64,000 nt of DNA. Origin: Bacteroidota bacterium (GTDB lineage: Bacteria; Bacteroidota; Bacteroidia; B-17B0; Aurantibacillaceae). Position numbers and translations under genes: made by a program. The stretch is taken from positions 124,001 through 188,000 of the forward strand of contig JACCXH010000050.1 in assembly GCA_013697245.1 (NCBI GenBank), in the 5' to 3' direction. Positions 43,487 through 53,400 of the stretch are shown here, piece by piece. Positions within the stretch are counted from its first letter, which is position 1. Every line of letters starts with the position of its first letter. The notes beneath the pieces were generated by a model that saw nothing but the letters and a program-made list of their open reading frames with translations, had not been told where the DNA came from and searched no databases.

Positions 43487-43879
43487 ATGAGCAAGCTGTA
43501 CGAAAAAATAAAGTCGGTTGAAGAATTTCATGAGGTCTTTAAAATAGGTAATGCTTCTGAAATGAAACTCATTGATGAAAAAGATTACACCTTACGTTAC
43601 AATTTAATAAAAGAAGAGAACGAAGAATACCTTGAGGCTTGCAAGAATGGGGATATGATTGAAATTGCCGATGCTTTGGGCGACCAGTTATATATTTTAT
43701 TCGGCAGCATTCTAAAACACGGCTTACAGCATAAGATCGAAGAAGTTTACGATGAAATTCACCGCAGTAATATGAGTAAACTTGACGAGAACGGCCAACC
43801 TATTTTTAGGGAAGATGGTAAGATCCTAAAGTCTAATCTTTATTTTAAGCCCGAGATTAAAAAGATCCTGGATAAGTAA
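43487..43879 (+). CDS. MazG-like nucleotide pyrophosphohydrolase
   Basis: A 130-residue soluble protein of the all-alpha NTP pyrophosphohydrolase superfamily. The metal-binding helices show KEENEEYLEA near 45-55 and EIADALGDQLYILFG near 65-79, the EExxE and ExxD pattern of the fold. The following segment with KLDENGQPIFREDGKI is typical of the small phage- and bacteria-type members that contain a phosphoribosyl-ATP-pyrophosphatase-like core. It probably hydrolyses an NTP or dNTP to the monophosphate. The substrate is unknown. It lies three bases after the Skp-like gene. Confidence 0.8.
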   Translation: MSKLYEKIKSVEEFHEVFKIGNASEMKLIDEKDYTLRYNLIKEENEEYLEACKNGDMIEIADALGDQLYILFGSILKHGLQHKIEEVYDEIHRSNMSKLDENGQPIFREDGKILKSNLYFKPEIKKILDK

Positions 43880-43930
43880 TTCAATCGAAATTGAACGCAT
43901 ACAGCAACAGTAGGCGAAGTCAATTCCATA

Positions 43931-44254
43931 ATGAGCGTAAAATCGAAAATATTTTTTTGCTTGACTTTTTTAACTTTCTGTGTCTATGGACAGAATTCCC
44001 ATCTCAAAATTAGTTTACATAATAAGTTAACAAAAGATGCTATTATCAATAAAGAAGTCACTATTACACTTAATGATACCCTTACAAAGATATTGATGAC
44101 TGATAATGATGGTCTAACTATATTTAAACTTATATACGGCGGTCGTTATAAAGTTAAAATTACCGCAACCGGTTATAAACCCGAAACATTCAAACGGGTT
44201 GGAGTTGACGATGCAAGAGGAAGATTTTTTAGTGTTGGTTTAACACCACAATAA
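43931..44254 (+). CDS. Small exported single beta-domain protein
   Basis: A 107-residue protein: signal MSVKSKIFFCLTFLTFCVYG, then one Ig/CNA-B or carboxypeptidase-regulatory-like domain (LHNKLTKDAIINKEVTITLNDT, GLTIFKLIYGGRYKVKITATGYKPETFKRVGVDDARGRFFSVGL, in two halves). Such a lone domain has no enzyme motif and probably binds or caps another envelope protein. A similar small protein lies 50 bases away on the opposite strand, ends facing. Confidence 0.65.
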   Translation: MSVKSKIFFCLTFLTFCVYGQNSHLKISLHNKLTKDAIINKEVTITLNDTLTKILMTDNDGLTIFKLIYGGRYKVKITATGYKPETFKRVGVDDARGRFFSVGLTPQ

Positions 44255-44306
44255 AAGATCTGCGAAATATTACAGATCAGAGTCTTCTGCGTTCCATCAC
44301 TTATAG

Positions 44307-44663
44307 TTACTTAGGTTTCTTTTTCTCCTCTATTTGCGCAGCAGTTAAAGGCACTACATTAATGGTAAGGTTATTTGAGCGCGATTCTTCCACTACAACA
44401 TCTTTTATAACGGCATCTGCAAATTCAGGATTTTGGATCATTACTTTATAGGTACCTTTATCCAAGGCGATCCTTCCAAGTAAACCATTATTACCCGAAG
44501 TTAAATTAAGTTTCATGGTATCATTGATGGTAATTTCAAAATCTCTTCGCTCAATAGGGATCTCCACCTCTTTTATTTTTTCTGCAACATAAATGCGAAT
44601 ACATTGTGCTTTGATACTATAAGCATAAATAATAAAAAAGCTAAGCGCTAATAAATGTTTCAT
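44307..44663 (-). CDS. Small exported single beta-domain protein
   Basis: A 118-residue protein with signal MKHLLALSFFIIYAYSIKA. The mature part is one beta domain (IERRDFEITINDTMKLNLTS, GNNGLLGRIALDKGTYKVMIQNPEFADAVIKDVVVEES). The shared pattern of ITINDT then (G/D)NNGL then a (K/R)YKV strand suggests distant kinship to the convergent 43931 gene. It ends with a Lys-rich tail. No function recognised. Confidence 0.65.
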   Translation of the reverse strand: MKHLLALSFFIIYAYSIKAQCIRIYVAEKIKEVEIPIERRDFEITINDTMKLNLTSGNNGLLGRIALDKGTYKVMIQNPEFADAVIKDVVVEESRSNNLTINVVPLTAAQIEEKKKPK

Positions 44664-44749
44664 AAGGTTGTGTTATAAAGCTAAGGTAATTATTAATTAA
44701 AAACAAAACCTTATAAGACAAAAAAACTATTAAAGTGGCTTTGTTAAAA

Positions 44750-45388
44750 CTAGAATGCCTTTTTAATTTGACCGATAAAATCCTGCAAAACCTCGTGCCT
44801 GATTGCCAAAATAAAGGCAACACCAAACAAAGCACCCCAAAAGTGAGATTCATGACTGATATTATCGCTATAGTCACTTGTTTTTTTTCGTCGGATCAGA
44901 TAATAACTTATTCCCAGCAATAAAATTCCTGCTATCCAACCCTGCATTGGGAAAAAGAACAGCGAGATCTGGCTCAAAGGGCTTATCATGATATAACAGA
45001 ACATGATGGAAGAAATAGCGCCACTCGCCCCTAATGAAGAGTAATCGGGATTGTTTTTATTTCGGTAATACTCTGTAAATGAGGCAGCATAAATGCCACC
45101 GGTAAATAAAATAATATAGCAGAGTTTGCCGATTCTTATATCTGCAAAAACATGTGGGTTACCAAAATATCCTTCTTCCAACGCCAGGCCGAAACTATAT
45201 AGTGCAAGGCAATTAAATGCCAGGTGAATAAAATCGCCATGAATAAATGCATGGGTTAAAAACCGGTAATGTTCTTTATTGTGATAAATAGAATAAGGAT
45301 GGAATAAATATTTGTTCATGGCATTCCTGTCGTTAAAACAGTAAAGCGAAAAAACCAAAATTATAGCTAAAAAAGTATAAGTGATCAT
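44750..45388 (-). CDS. Rhomboid-family intramembrane serine protease
   Basis: A 212-residue, six-helix membrane protein. RFLTHAFIHGDFIHLAFNCLALYSFG (42-67) has the HAxxHxxxN signature of helix 2. GASGAISS places the catalytic serine at S122. H182 in SHFWGALFG is the general base. Rhomboids cleave membrane-spanning segments of substrate proteins within the bilayer. The substrate is unknown. It forms a minus-strand run with the VUT transporter gene 26 bases upstream. Confidence 0.92.
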   Translation of the reverse strand: MITYTFLAIILVFSLYCFNDRNAMNKYLFHPYSIYHNKEHYRFLTHAFIHGDFIHLAFNCLALYSFGLALEEGYFGNPHVFADIRIGKLCYIILFTGGIYAASFTEYYRNKNNPDYSSLGASGAISSIMFCYIMISPLSQISLFFFPMQGWIAGILLLGISYYLIRRKKTSDYSDNISHESHFWGALFGVAFILAIRHEVLQDFIGQIKKAF

Positions 45389-45414
45389 AACTAAGCCTTC
45401 GCCTAATTTACCCT

Positions 45415-46080
45415 TTATTTAGCTATGTTTTTATCCTTATCTAAAAATTTATTAATGGCGTAATGGCCAAGATAAATAAAAGGAATAAGTGCAACGGCAA
45501 TTAACAATTTAAACGAATAGCCCCAACAGGCGTTGTGTATAAACTCATCCGTTGTCCATTTACCGGGTAAAACAAAAGCTACGTACTGCACAATAAATGT
45601 ATCTACTAACTGGCTTACTACTGTGCTACCGGTGGCACGAAGCCAGATCATCTTATTGCCGGTCTTGTTCCTAAAGATCCAAAAAACGTAAACATCCACC
45701 AATTGCGAAGCAAAAAAAGCAATAATGCTTCCAACAATTATCCATTGGCTTTGCCCAAAAACAATTCTAAAATTCTCATCATTTACCGGGCTAAACTGAA
45801 CGGCATTAATGTTTAATCCAATTGAAATTAAAATAAAAGTATAAGCAATTAAACCAACGGTAATATAGGTTAGCTTGCGAACACCTTGTTTACCATAATG
45901 CTCATTAATAAGATCGGTTAGTATAAAAACAACCGGCCATAAAATAATACCAATACTTTGGGTAAACAAACCAAAGAATTGAATTAGTTTTCCACCGATC
46001 AATTCGGCAACAATAGCATTGGTAATAAAAAATCCTGCCAGAATTATAAATACAAGATCTTTACGTTTATTAAAATCCAT
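45415..46080 (-). CDS. Queuosine precursor transporter (VUT/QPTR family)
   Basis: A 221-residue protein with about six hydrophobic helices. Family landmarks are AGFFITNAIVAELIGGKLIQFFG, LWPVVFILTDLINEHYGKQGVRK (split here), ASQLVDVYVFWIFRNKTG, and RATGSTVVSQLVDTFIVQYVAF. This is the YhhQ/DUF165 transporter that imports preQ0 or preQ1. With tgt at 36494 and no de novo queuosine genes in view, salvage of the precursor is plausible. Start and stop are separated from crcB by five bases. Confidence 0.88.
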   Translation of the reverse strand: MDFNKRKDLVFIILAGFFITNAIVAELIGGKLIQFFGLFTQSIGIILWPVVFILTDLINEHYGKQGVRKLTYITVGLIAYTFILISIGLNINAVQFSPVNDENFRIVFGQSQWIIVGSIIAFFASQLVDVYVFWIFRNKTGNKMIWLRATGSTVVSQLVDTFIVQYVAFVLPGKWTTDEFIHNACWGYSFKLLIAVALIPFIYLGHYAINKFLDKDKNIAK

Positions 46081-46085
46081 AAAAA

Positions 46086-46469
46086 TTAAACTGTTTGCCG
46101 GTTAAAAACATAAAATAACAGAAGGCAAATTAATGTGGTAAAAATGATATTAAAAAATGCCGTTAGATGCAAACCTTGTTTAAGCAGCAAAAAAGTTTCG
46201 TACCCAAATGATGAAAAGGTGCTTAAACCGCCACAAAAACCCGTTAAAATTAACAGTTTAAGCGTTGCCTGCCCTTGCTCGCCGGCTTGGTTTAAAATAG
46301 CTTTATTCGAAATTACCCACATGGTAATAGCAAAAATAGTACAGGCAACAATATTTGAAACAAAAGTTGCCCAGGGTAATGACGTAGTTATTTTAAGAAA
46401 GCCTAAACCTATTATGTACCTAAGAACACAACCTATTCCACCACCAATAAATACCAATAAAAAATTCAT
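46086..46469 (-). CDS. crcB: Fluoride efflux channel CrcB/Fluc
   Basis: A 127-residue, four-helix channel subunit. Diagnostic residues: GGGIGCVLRYIIG near 9-21, the LPWATFVSNIVAC segment and GFCGGLSTFSSFGYE (Fluc phenylalanine/threonine pore residues). A dual-topology dimer exports fluoride. The upstream minus-strand region (46470-46590) shows no recognisable fluoride riboswitch. It is the first gene of a likely crcB-QPTR-rhomboid transcription unit. Confidence 0.93.
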   Translation of the reverse strand: MNFLLVFIGGGIGCVLRYIIGLGFLKITTSLPWATFVSNIVACTIFAITMWVISNKAILNQAGEQGQATLKLLILTGFCGGLSTFSSFGYETFLLLKQGLHLTAFFNIIFTTLICLLLFYVFNRQTV

Positions 46470-46570
46470 TATTTTATCGTATAATTTCTCAAATTTAAGG
46501 GATTTTTAGTTAAAAAATAACTAAACATTATTTTAGATAGATCTTAAGATCAACTTAAAGCGGTCGGCTA

Positions 46571-46601
46571 TTTGATTTAAATCTACGATTTTGTATATTC
46601 G
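46571..46601 (+). promoter_or_regulatory. Promoter of the M17 aminopeptidase gene
   Basis: TTTG (46571-46574), 19-base spacer, TATATTCG (46594-46601), close to the Bacteroidota consensus. The ATG follows at 46621. Confidence 0.5.
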
Positions 46602-46620
46602 TACACAACCAAAACCCATT

Positions 46621-48051
46621 ATGACCCAAATAATATCAAAAAACAAGTTAAATACTGGTTCTAATTTATTAATTGTTACTGATAAGTTTTTAAACTCTGC
46701 CGATTTTTCTTTTCCGAAAGATGTAAGCGAGTATATTTTCAGTGAATTAAAAAAAGAAGATAAAAAAACGGTTTCCTTAAATTATTTAGGAAGATATATT
46801 TCGATTATCGTTATTAATGCTAAAAGCGATCTTAATGCTTTAAAAGAAAAGATCCGCAAACATGCCGCTACTGTTACAGATGCTTTAAATTCTTTAAAAG
46901 AAAAAGAAGTGGCCGTTTACAATCAAACAAAACTACAGTCCCTTTCTTTAGCAGCAGCAGAAGGATTGGCGCTTGCCAATTACCAGTTTAACCGCCATAT
47001 TACCTCGGCTAAAAAACCGGTAAACACATTACAAAACATTACTTTGGTTGGCGCTTTAAAACCAAATGATATTGCGCAACTAAATATTGTTATTGATGCT
47101 ACTGCAAAAGCAAGAGACTTGGTTAACGAACCTGTAAATATTTTAAATGCCACCGATCTTGCCAATGCCTTTAAAGATATGGGTAAACAAGCCGGCTTTA
47201 CTGTAGAGGTTTTTAATAAAACAAAAATTAAACAATTAAAAATGGGTGGTTTGTTAGCGGTTAATGCAGGAAGTGTGGATGAGCCTACATTTAGCGTTAT
47301 GGAATACAAACCAAAAAATGCAAAAAATAAAAATCCTTATGTTTTGGTTGGGAAAGGCGTTGTATACGATACCGGTGGGTTAAGTTTAAAACCTACCGCT
47401 AACAGTATGGATATGATGAAGTGTGATATGGCCGGTGGCGCTGCGGTTGGTTGTGCATTATACGCGATTGCAAAAGCAAAATTAAATATTCATGTTATTG
47501 GCTTGGTTCCTGCCACAGATAATCGCCCTGGCTTTAACGCCTTTGCACCCGGCGATATAATTACCATGATGGATGGCACAACCGTTGAAATGCTAAACTC
47601 AGATGCGGAAGGCCGTATGATCTTAGCCGATGCCTTACATTACGCCAAACGTTATAAACCCGAATTGACGATAGACCTTGCTACCCTTACCGGTGCGGCT
47701 GTTGCAGCAATAGGCACATTTGGCATGGTAGGGATGGGCACTGCAAAGCAACGTCAAAAAGAAAGATTATACACCAGCGGGTTTAATGTTCATGAACGCA
47801 TTGCTGAAATGCCATTTTGGGAAGAATACGATGAATTAATGAAAAGCGATATAGCCGATCAAAAAAATCTTGGCGGACCATACGCAGGTGCCATTACTGC
47901 CGGTAAATTTTTAGTGAAGTATACGGATTATCCATATTATCATTTAGACATAGCAGGTCCTGCATTTCTTACCGCTAAAGATAGTTACCGCGGTAAAGGC
48001 GGAACCGGCTATGGCGTTAGATTATTGTTTGATTTTTTTAAAAATTTATAA
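46621..48051 (+). CDS. M17-family leucyl aminopeptidase
   Basis: A 476-residue enzyme started at the ATG at 46621. A TTG 30 bases earlier falls inside the -7 box. The C-terminal catalytic domain has metal ligands in VGKGVVYDTGGLSLKPTANS and MMKCDMAGGAAV, and the signature NSDAEGRMILADALHYAK. DLATLTGAAVAAIG follows. It removes N-terminal residues from peptides in the cytosol with two metal ions. The next gene starts two bases after its stop. Confidence 0.93.
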   Translation: MTQIISKNKLNTGSNLLIVTDKFLNSADFSFPKDVSEYIFSELKKEDKKTVSLNYLGRYISIIVINAKSDLNALKEKIRKHAATVTDALNSLKEKEVAVYNQTKLQSLSLAAAEGLALANYQFNRHITSAKKPVNTLQNITLVGALKPNDIAQLNIVIDATAKARDLVNEPVNILNATDLANAFKDMGKQAGFTVEVFNKTKIKQLKMGGLLAVNAGSVDEPTFSVMEYKPKNAKNKNPYVLVGKGVVYDTGGLSLKPTANSMDMMKCDMAGGAAVGCALYAIAKAKLNIHVIGLVPATDNRPGFNAFAPGDIITMMDGTTVEMLNSDAEGRMILADALHYAKRYKPELTIDLATLTGAAVAAIGTFGMVGMGTAKQRQKERLYTSGFNVHERIAEMPFWEEYDELMKSDIADQKNLGGPYAGAITAGKFLVKYTDYPYYHLDIAGPAFLTAKDSYRGKGGTGYGVRLLFDFFKNL

Positions 48052-48052
48052 A

Positions 48053-49162
48053 ATGAAAAAGCTATTTATCTTTCTTTTATTTTTTTTAGTGACTGCTGCT
48101 TTTTATGCTCAGGAGATAAAGCAGGGTTTGGTAGTAGTGCACGTTGACCCAACCGGCAAGGCAGAGTTTAAACAAAAAATAATGGTTTACCATTTTTTGA
48201 ACGGGCATTATATTGGGCGAAATGAATTGCTAACCGTAAGCGGAAAAAAAGACGGCAAAGATAATATCCGCACAGATCTTGGCATTAATACCATTTACAA
48301 CAACCGTTATTTAATTACAGGCATTGGTAATATTATTGACTTGCAGGATAAAAAAGTTCTATTCGACGGTCGTGCTAATTTGATTCGGTGCAGTAATGAT
48401 AGTGCGATATTTTATACAAACGATATTTTTAAAGGGAAATATTATTCGGTATACAATTTTAAGACCAACCAATATGGCGAAGTAAAGAATTTATTGTTTA
48501 AACCAAAGATTGGTGCCGATGTTGAATATGATAAAACAACTGCTCCATTTAAAATAAATTTTTACCCCCAAAGCAAGCCAAAAGTTCTATTAGTGGCCGA
48601 TGCAGGTTATGGTCAGTCGGGTACTAAAGATGGCCGTGTGCCCGATCCGCCAATGTACTGGATCGATAATTCCACTTTTGTATATACCAACTTTAATAAA
48701 GACAATACTGAGATTTCTTTTTACAAAGTAAACATCAATTCAAAAAGTAATTCATTGGTTGGAAAGATCGCCATCAAACCTGAAGCACAAGTGGCACAGG
48801 TACAAAAAGTAAATGATACACAAGCGCTTTTCTTTTTGGGAAATAAACAAATCCTTATCGACCACAGTGCGAATACTGTTACAGAACTTCAATTTACAAA
48901 ACCAACAGATGGCTTTAGTTACGAATGTAAAACAAACAGCTACGGTCATTTAGTTAAATTAAATGATAAGGATGTTGGTAAATATCATTTTCAATCAAAG
49001 AACTTTAAAACAGAAAGCAATATTGCATCGCTGGTAAAAGAAATGGTTGTTGGCCCGGAAAGCTACCAGCAAGGCATGGCCGTTTGGAACTTTAATAAAC
49101 AGGGTTGGGAAAATGTTGATTCGGAAGATGTATTAACTTTAGTAGGCTGGATAAAAGAATAA
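48053..49162 (+). CDS. Exported protein of unknown function
   Basis: A 369-residue protein started at the ATG at 48053. The frame is open to 48011, but only this start begins a signal peptide (MKKLFIFLLFFLVTAAFYA). The rest is strand-rich with repeats of WD/YVTN-like blades: YNNRYLITGIGNIIDLQDKK, SAIFYTNDIFKGKYYSVYNF, PPMYWIDNSTFVYTNFNKDN, TQALFFLGNKQILIDHS. I see no catalytic motif. A periplasmic propeller is plausible. It is coupled to the aminopeptidase gene (two bases between). Confidence 0.7.
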   Translation: MKKLFIFLLFFLVTAAFYAQEIKQGLVVVHVDPTGKAEFKQKIMVYHFLNGHYIGRNELLTVSGKKDGKDNIRTDLGINTIYNNRYLITGIGNIIDLQDKKVLFDGRANLIRCSNDSAIFYTNDIFKGKYYSVYNFKTNQYGEVKNLLFKPKIGADVEYDKTTAPFKINFYPQSKPKVLLVADAGYGQSGTKDGRVPDPPMYWIDNSTFVYTNFNKDNTEISFYKVNINSKSNSLVGKIAIKPEAQVAQVQKVNDTQALFFLGNKQILIDHSANTVTELQFTKPTDGFSYECKTNSYGHLVKLNDKDVGKYHFQSKNFKTESNIASLVKEMVVGPESYQQGMAVWNFNKQGWENVDSEDVLTLVGWIKE

Positions 49163-49169
49163 AAAACAA

Positions 49170-49406
49170 ATGGAATATTACACTGTAAAATATCCAACAG
49201 AAAATTGTACGCGCTGCGGAACCGAATTTACCTGCAAACCAAAGGATATAAGCCAATGTGATTGTATGAAGATCCGCATATCGCCAGAAGAACAAACTTT
49301 TATAAATTCAAAAGCAACTACTTGCGTTTGCAATAAATGTTTAAAAGAATTAAAGGTTGAATACTATCAACATTATCACAATACAGTCGCAAAACAAAAT
49401 GCATAA
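49170..49406 (+). CDS. Cysteine-rich CWC-type small protein
   Basis: A 78-residue protein with eight cysteines in a zinc-finger-like layout: CTRCGTEFTCKPKDISQCDC, then CVCNKC. This matches the cysteine-rich CWC family (PF14375), thought to bind metal. It overlaps the following gene's start by eight bases (ATG at 49399), so the two are coupled. Function unknown. Confidence 0.8.
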   Translation: MEYYTVKYPTENCTRCGTEFTCKPKDISQCDCMKIRISPEEQTFINSKATTCVCNKCLKELKVEYYQHYHNTVAKQNA

Positions 49407-50382
49407 TTATAATTTCTTTAAACTGCTTGGTTTAATTTTAGCAACTGTTCTTTCTGCCAAAGCCCAAACTTATCCCCCACCTGTTGGCCAGCCAGGCACA
49501 ACTGCTATGTATAAAGACAGTTCTGCTTTTGTAAATTGGGTTACCGGCTGTCACGTTACAAGAGGTTACCAAAATATTTCAAATACATCTTTAGGTTATG
49601 CGAGCGCCGGTGATAGCAGCATGGCATTAGGTGTTGGGCTTGCAAATGGTGTTGTTAGTTTAGGCGATGGAGGTTCCGCAATTTGCACATTTCAATATCC
49701 AATAAAAAATGGCGCTGGGTTTGATTTTGCTGTTTTCGAAAATAGTTTTGATGATTCTTTTTTAGAGCTTGCACTTGTTGAAGTGAGTAGTGACGGTATA
49801 AATTATGTGCGTTTTGCGGCGCATTCATTAACCGACACTACAACACAAACAGGAAGCTTTGGCGCCACCGATGCTACAAAAATAAATAACCTGGCCGGTA
49901 AATACAGAGGCGGTTACGGCACGCCTTTCGATTTGCAGGAATTATCGGGCAACCCAAACATAGATATTAATGCTGTTACGCATGTAAAATTAATTGATGT
50001 TGTTGGTTCTGTAAATAAAGCCTATGCTAAAAGAGATAGTTACAATAACATGATCAATGATCCCTGGCCAACAGGCTTTGCCAGTGGAGGTTTTGACCTG
50101 GATGCCATCGGTGTTATCAACCAAAATACAAGTGTGGGCGTAAAAGAAAATTCAATGGAGAAAAATATTTCTATTTACCCAAACCCGGTAACAAAAGGAG
50201 ATAATATTATTTTAAGTTCAGTAGAGGAAATAAATTCAACCACGCTTTATAATTTTTCGGGACAAAAATTATTTACAACTCACGATACTACTTTAGCAAC
50301 CAAAGATCTTTCTTCGGGCATCTACTTTCTTCAACTCACAACGGCAAAAGGTGTTCTTACCAAAAAAATAGTCATTCGTTGA
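49399..50382 (+). CDS. T9SS-secreted surface protein
   Basis: A 327-residue exported protein started at the ATG at 49399, giving the signal MHNYNFFKLLGLILATVLSAKA. Its body has the pattern GFDFAVFENSFDDSFLELALVEVSSDG, AGKYRGGYGTPFDLQEL and GFASGGFDLDAIGVIN, as in the surface proteins often found near cobalamin or heme TonB receptors. It ends with a sorting domain (ISIYPNPVTKGDNIIL, LSSGIYFLQLTTA). No TonB receptor is adjacent here. The upstream CWC gene overlaps it. Confidence 0.8.
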   Translation: MHNYNFFKLLGLILATVLSAKAQTYPPPVGQPGTTAMYKDSSAFVNWVTGCHVTRGYQNISNTSLGYASAGDSSMALGVGLANGVVSLGDGGSAICTFQYPIKNGAGFDFAVFENSFDDSFLELALVEVSSDGINYVRFAAHSLTDTTTQTGSFGATDATKINNLAGKYRGGYGTPFDLQELSGNPNIDINAVTHVKLIDVVGSVNKAYAKRDSYNNMINDPWPTGFASGGFDLDAIGVINQNTSVGVKENSMEKNISIYPNPVTKGDNIILSSVEEINSTTLYNFSGQKLFTTHDTTLATKDLSSGIYFLQLTTAKGVLTKKIVIR

Positions 50383-50429
50383 TCGCGGGCAAGATCAGAA
50401 TAAAAATTAAATTGATAAGTAATTTTACC

Positions 50430-53400
50430 ATGAGGCATTTTTTTATTTTATTCTCTTTTCTGTTAAATAGTATTTTTAGTTACAGCCAACTAAAAGATAT
50501 TAAAATAATTATTCCAAAAGAGACCGGCTTTAGTTATTACGATTTCGTTCAATTCTTTCCCAACGAAAAATTTTTCGCGGTTTGCGGCAATGCCCTTTCT
50601 ATTATTAATACAGAAACCTCGGAGGTAATAGATGAATATGATCTTACCTATGGCGCTAAGAACCTTTCTATTAGTCCAGACGGTAATTCTATGCTGCTAA
50701 CTATTAATAATGAACTGTATATTTTTAGTTTTGTCAATCAAAAAATCAATTTTCTTTATAAAATAACTACAGCTGATCTCATCAAAGGTCAACCAAATAG
50801 TCAATACTATTCTTCCCTGCCCATTGGTGGTTGTTTTTTTACAGGGAAGGTCAACGAGATCTATGCAAGCATTGGTTCTTTCACACTTAAATACGATCTC
50901 GAAAAAAAAGCAGTACTTAGCTCACATGCCTTTCCGTTAACAGATTATGTTATCCATTCCTCCTACTTTACTAAAAAACGCGAGGTCATTTTAGCCAAAT
51001 CTTCGGGCACGCTTTCTGCTATAGTACGTCAGTCGCTTGATGACCTTACCAATGTAAGCGAGTTGATCGTAGATGCTGCCACGCCCACAAAAATTAAAGT
51101 GCGTGATTCTTTAGCTTTTTGTTTTACTTCCAATAAATATTTTATTCTAAACCTTGAAACAGAAAAGATCGTACATGAAGTACGTATGCCTAAATATGAT
51201 AATTATGGTTTGTACGATAAAAAAATATTGAACGATATTAATAAACGTCCTTCCATTACAAAACCCGACACCCTTAATTTTGCCAAAGACGAATACGTTT
51301 ACGATATAGATTATTTAACACGTTCAGGCCTGGCCGTTTACGCAACTTTAAAAGGCATTAAATTCATCGATCTTAAAACAAAAAAAATAGTGCGCCAATA
51401 TAAAGGCATGGCCATGAACGTAAAAATTTCACAAGAAGGCAACCGCATGGTCGCTAATACCTATATGCCTTACAGGGCTATCCGCGTATACGATCCGGGA
51501 GATATGAAATTAATTTCCGAGCGCCCCTCTATGGGCAATTCTATTTACTCTGCACACATTAGTCCTAATAAAAGATGGTTGTATACAAATGGTGTGTCTT
51601 CCGGATTTTTTTGGGACATGAAGAATTTTTCTAAGTATGCCGAGTTAAAAGATGTTTCAGGAAGCGATTCTGCTTACATCAGTAATGTTTTTTTTCTGAA
51701 CGATTCAGAAGTTGTCGTTAATTCCGGTAAAAACTTTCAACATTTAAACCTGACCATTTATAATATCAATAAGAAAAAATACGGTAAGGTGATCCGAAAA
51801 AACTTTTACTCTATCGCGTCGGGGTTTTTAAATGGCGAATTTTATTATGTGGATTATACCAGCTTGCATATCTTAAATTTAAAGACCATGCAGGAAGAAA
51901 AATATGAAGGCTTATATTCTTTAGCCGCCTCACCATCTTACAAGATCATCAACTTTACAAAAAACCTGGTTTTTGTGCCCGACGCCGGCAAATATAAAAT
52001 TGTGAACCGCAAAACAAAAAAAGTTGAATACGAAAGCGCTTCCTGGTCGGTGAATGCAAAAGTTGAAATTAGTCCCGATGAAAGATCGGTTTATACTGCG
52101 AGCCAGGTAATGAAGAAAAAAAACATTAACGGTTATGATGTAGATATGCAAACCAATGCTATTGTAAAAATTGATATGGTTAAAAAAGAAATTGTAAGGG
52201 ATTACGCTCAAACATTTTATCCTTACGATTTTAAAATAAAAAATGAGGGCAAGCTAATTGGCATTTGGTATGTAAAGTATGAATTGGGCGTTGCCAATAC
52301 CGATGGTTACGAAGTAATGTATACAGAATATGATACCGAGACCGGAAAAGAGCTATATTCAAAAACGCTCATCAAAACAAAAGAGATAGTTCCTTTTCAT
52401 GCCAGCAGCGAAACCGGAAACTATTTTGTGCTGCACAATGCCTTTGGCGAGTTCTTTAAAGTGTTCAATGAAAAAGGCGATTCATTAATAGATCTTAAAG
52501 AGCTTAAGATTTCTATGCCGAATTGTTTTTTTATTGAAGGCCAGAATAAAATGATTGTTACCAGCTCTATTAATTCTTTAGCCACATTTGTTGACCTTAA
52601 CAAAAAAGAGATCATTGGACAATTAGCAAATGCAAAGGACGATAATTTTTTCCTGATCACTTCCGATCTTCATTATATGGGTTCTAAAGAATTTATAAAA
52701 AGTATTCGTTTTAAATACCAGTCAGAGATCTTTAGCTTTGAGCAGTTTGATGCTTATTTAAACCAACCACATAAAGTACTGCGTAGCTTTGGTTGCTCTG
52801 ATAGTTCGTTGATACAAGCTTACGAGACGGCCTATTTAAAGCGGATGCGTGTTCTTGGTTTTAAACCAGATAACAAAATTAATTTTTCGGTGTTGCCAAC
52901 ATTTCAAACCATTAAAATGGTGGAAGAAAAACCGGGCTTTGTGAAGTTTGCTTTAAGCGCTAACAAAGGGCAAAGTAAATTATCGAAGCTCGAAGTTCAT
53001 AATAACGGCACCCAGGTTTTATCGGAAGTAATTACAGAAAATCAAAGTTCGAGGTTTGATAAGAGCTTATCTTTTGAGACCTCATCGGGCATTAACCGTT
53101 TTGAATTTATTTTAAAAGATGTGAACGGTCTAGAGAGTCCGCGTTTGACTCGCTATTTTAATAATACCTCTACAGCCAAATCGGACCTTTATTTAGTGGT
53201 TATTGCCAGCGAAAAATTTAAGAATAATAAATACGACCTGGCCTATGCCGTAAAAGATGCTACCGATATGGCCAATAACATGTCGAACTCAAAATCGTTT
53301 AACTCTATTAAAATAAAAAAATTATTCAACCAATCATTCACTAACGATTCCATCAAAAATTTAAACAGCTTTTTTGACAAAGCAGGTGTTAACGATGTGG

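Noticed and set aside
44255-44306. Terminator between the convergent small genes
   Set aside because: GATCTG/CAGATC pairs around a 10-base loop, but there is no T run on either side.
46470-46590. Fluoride riboswitch ahead of crcB
   Set aside because: No pseudoknot-like GGNGAUGG pattern or matching stems could be seen on the minus strand.
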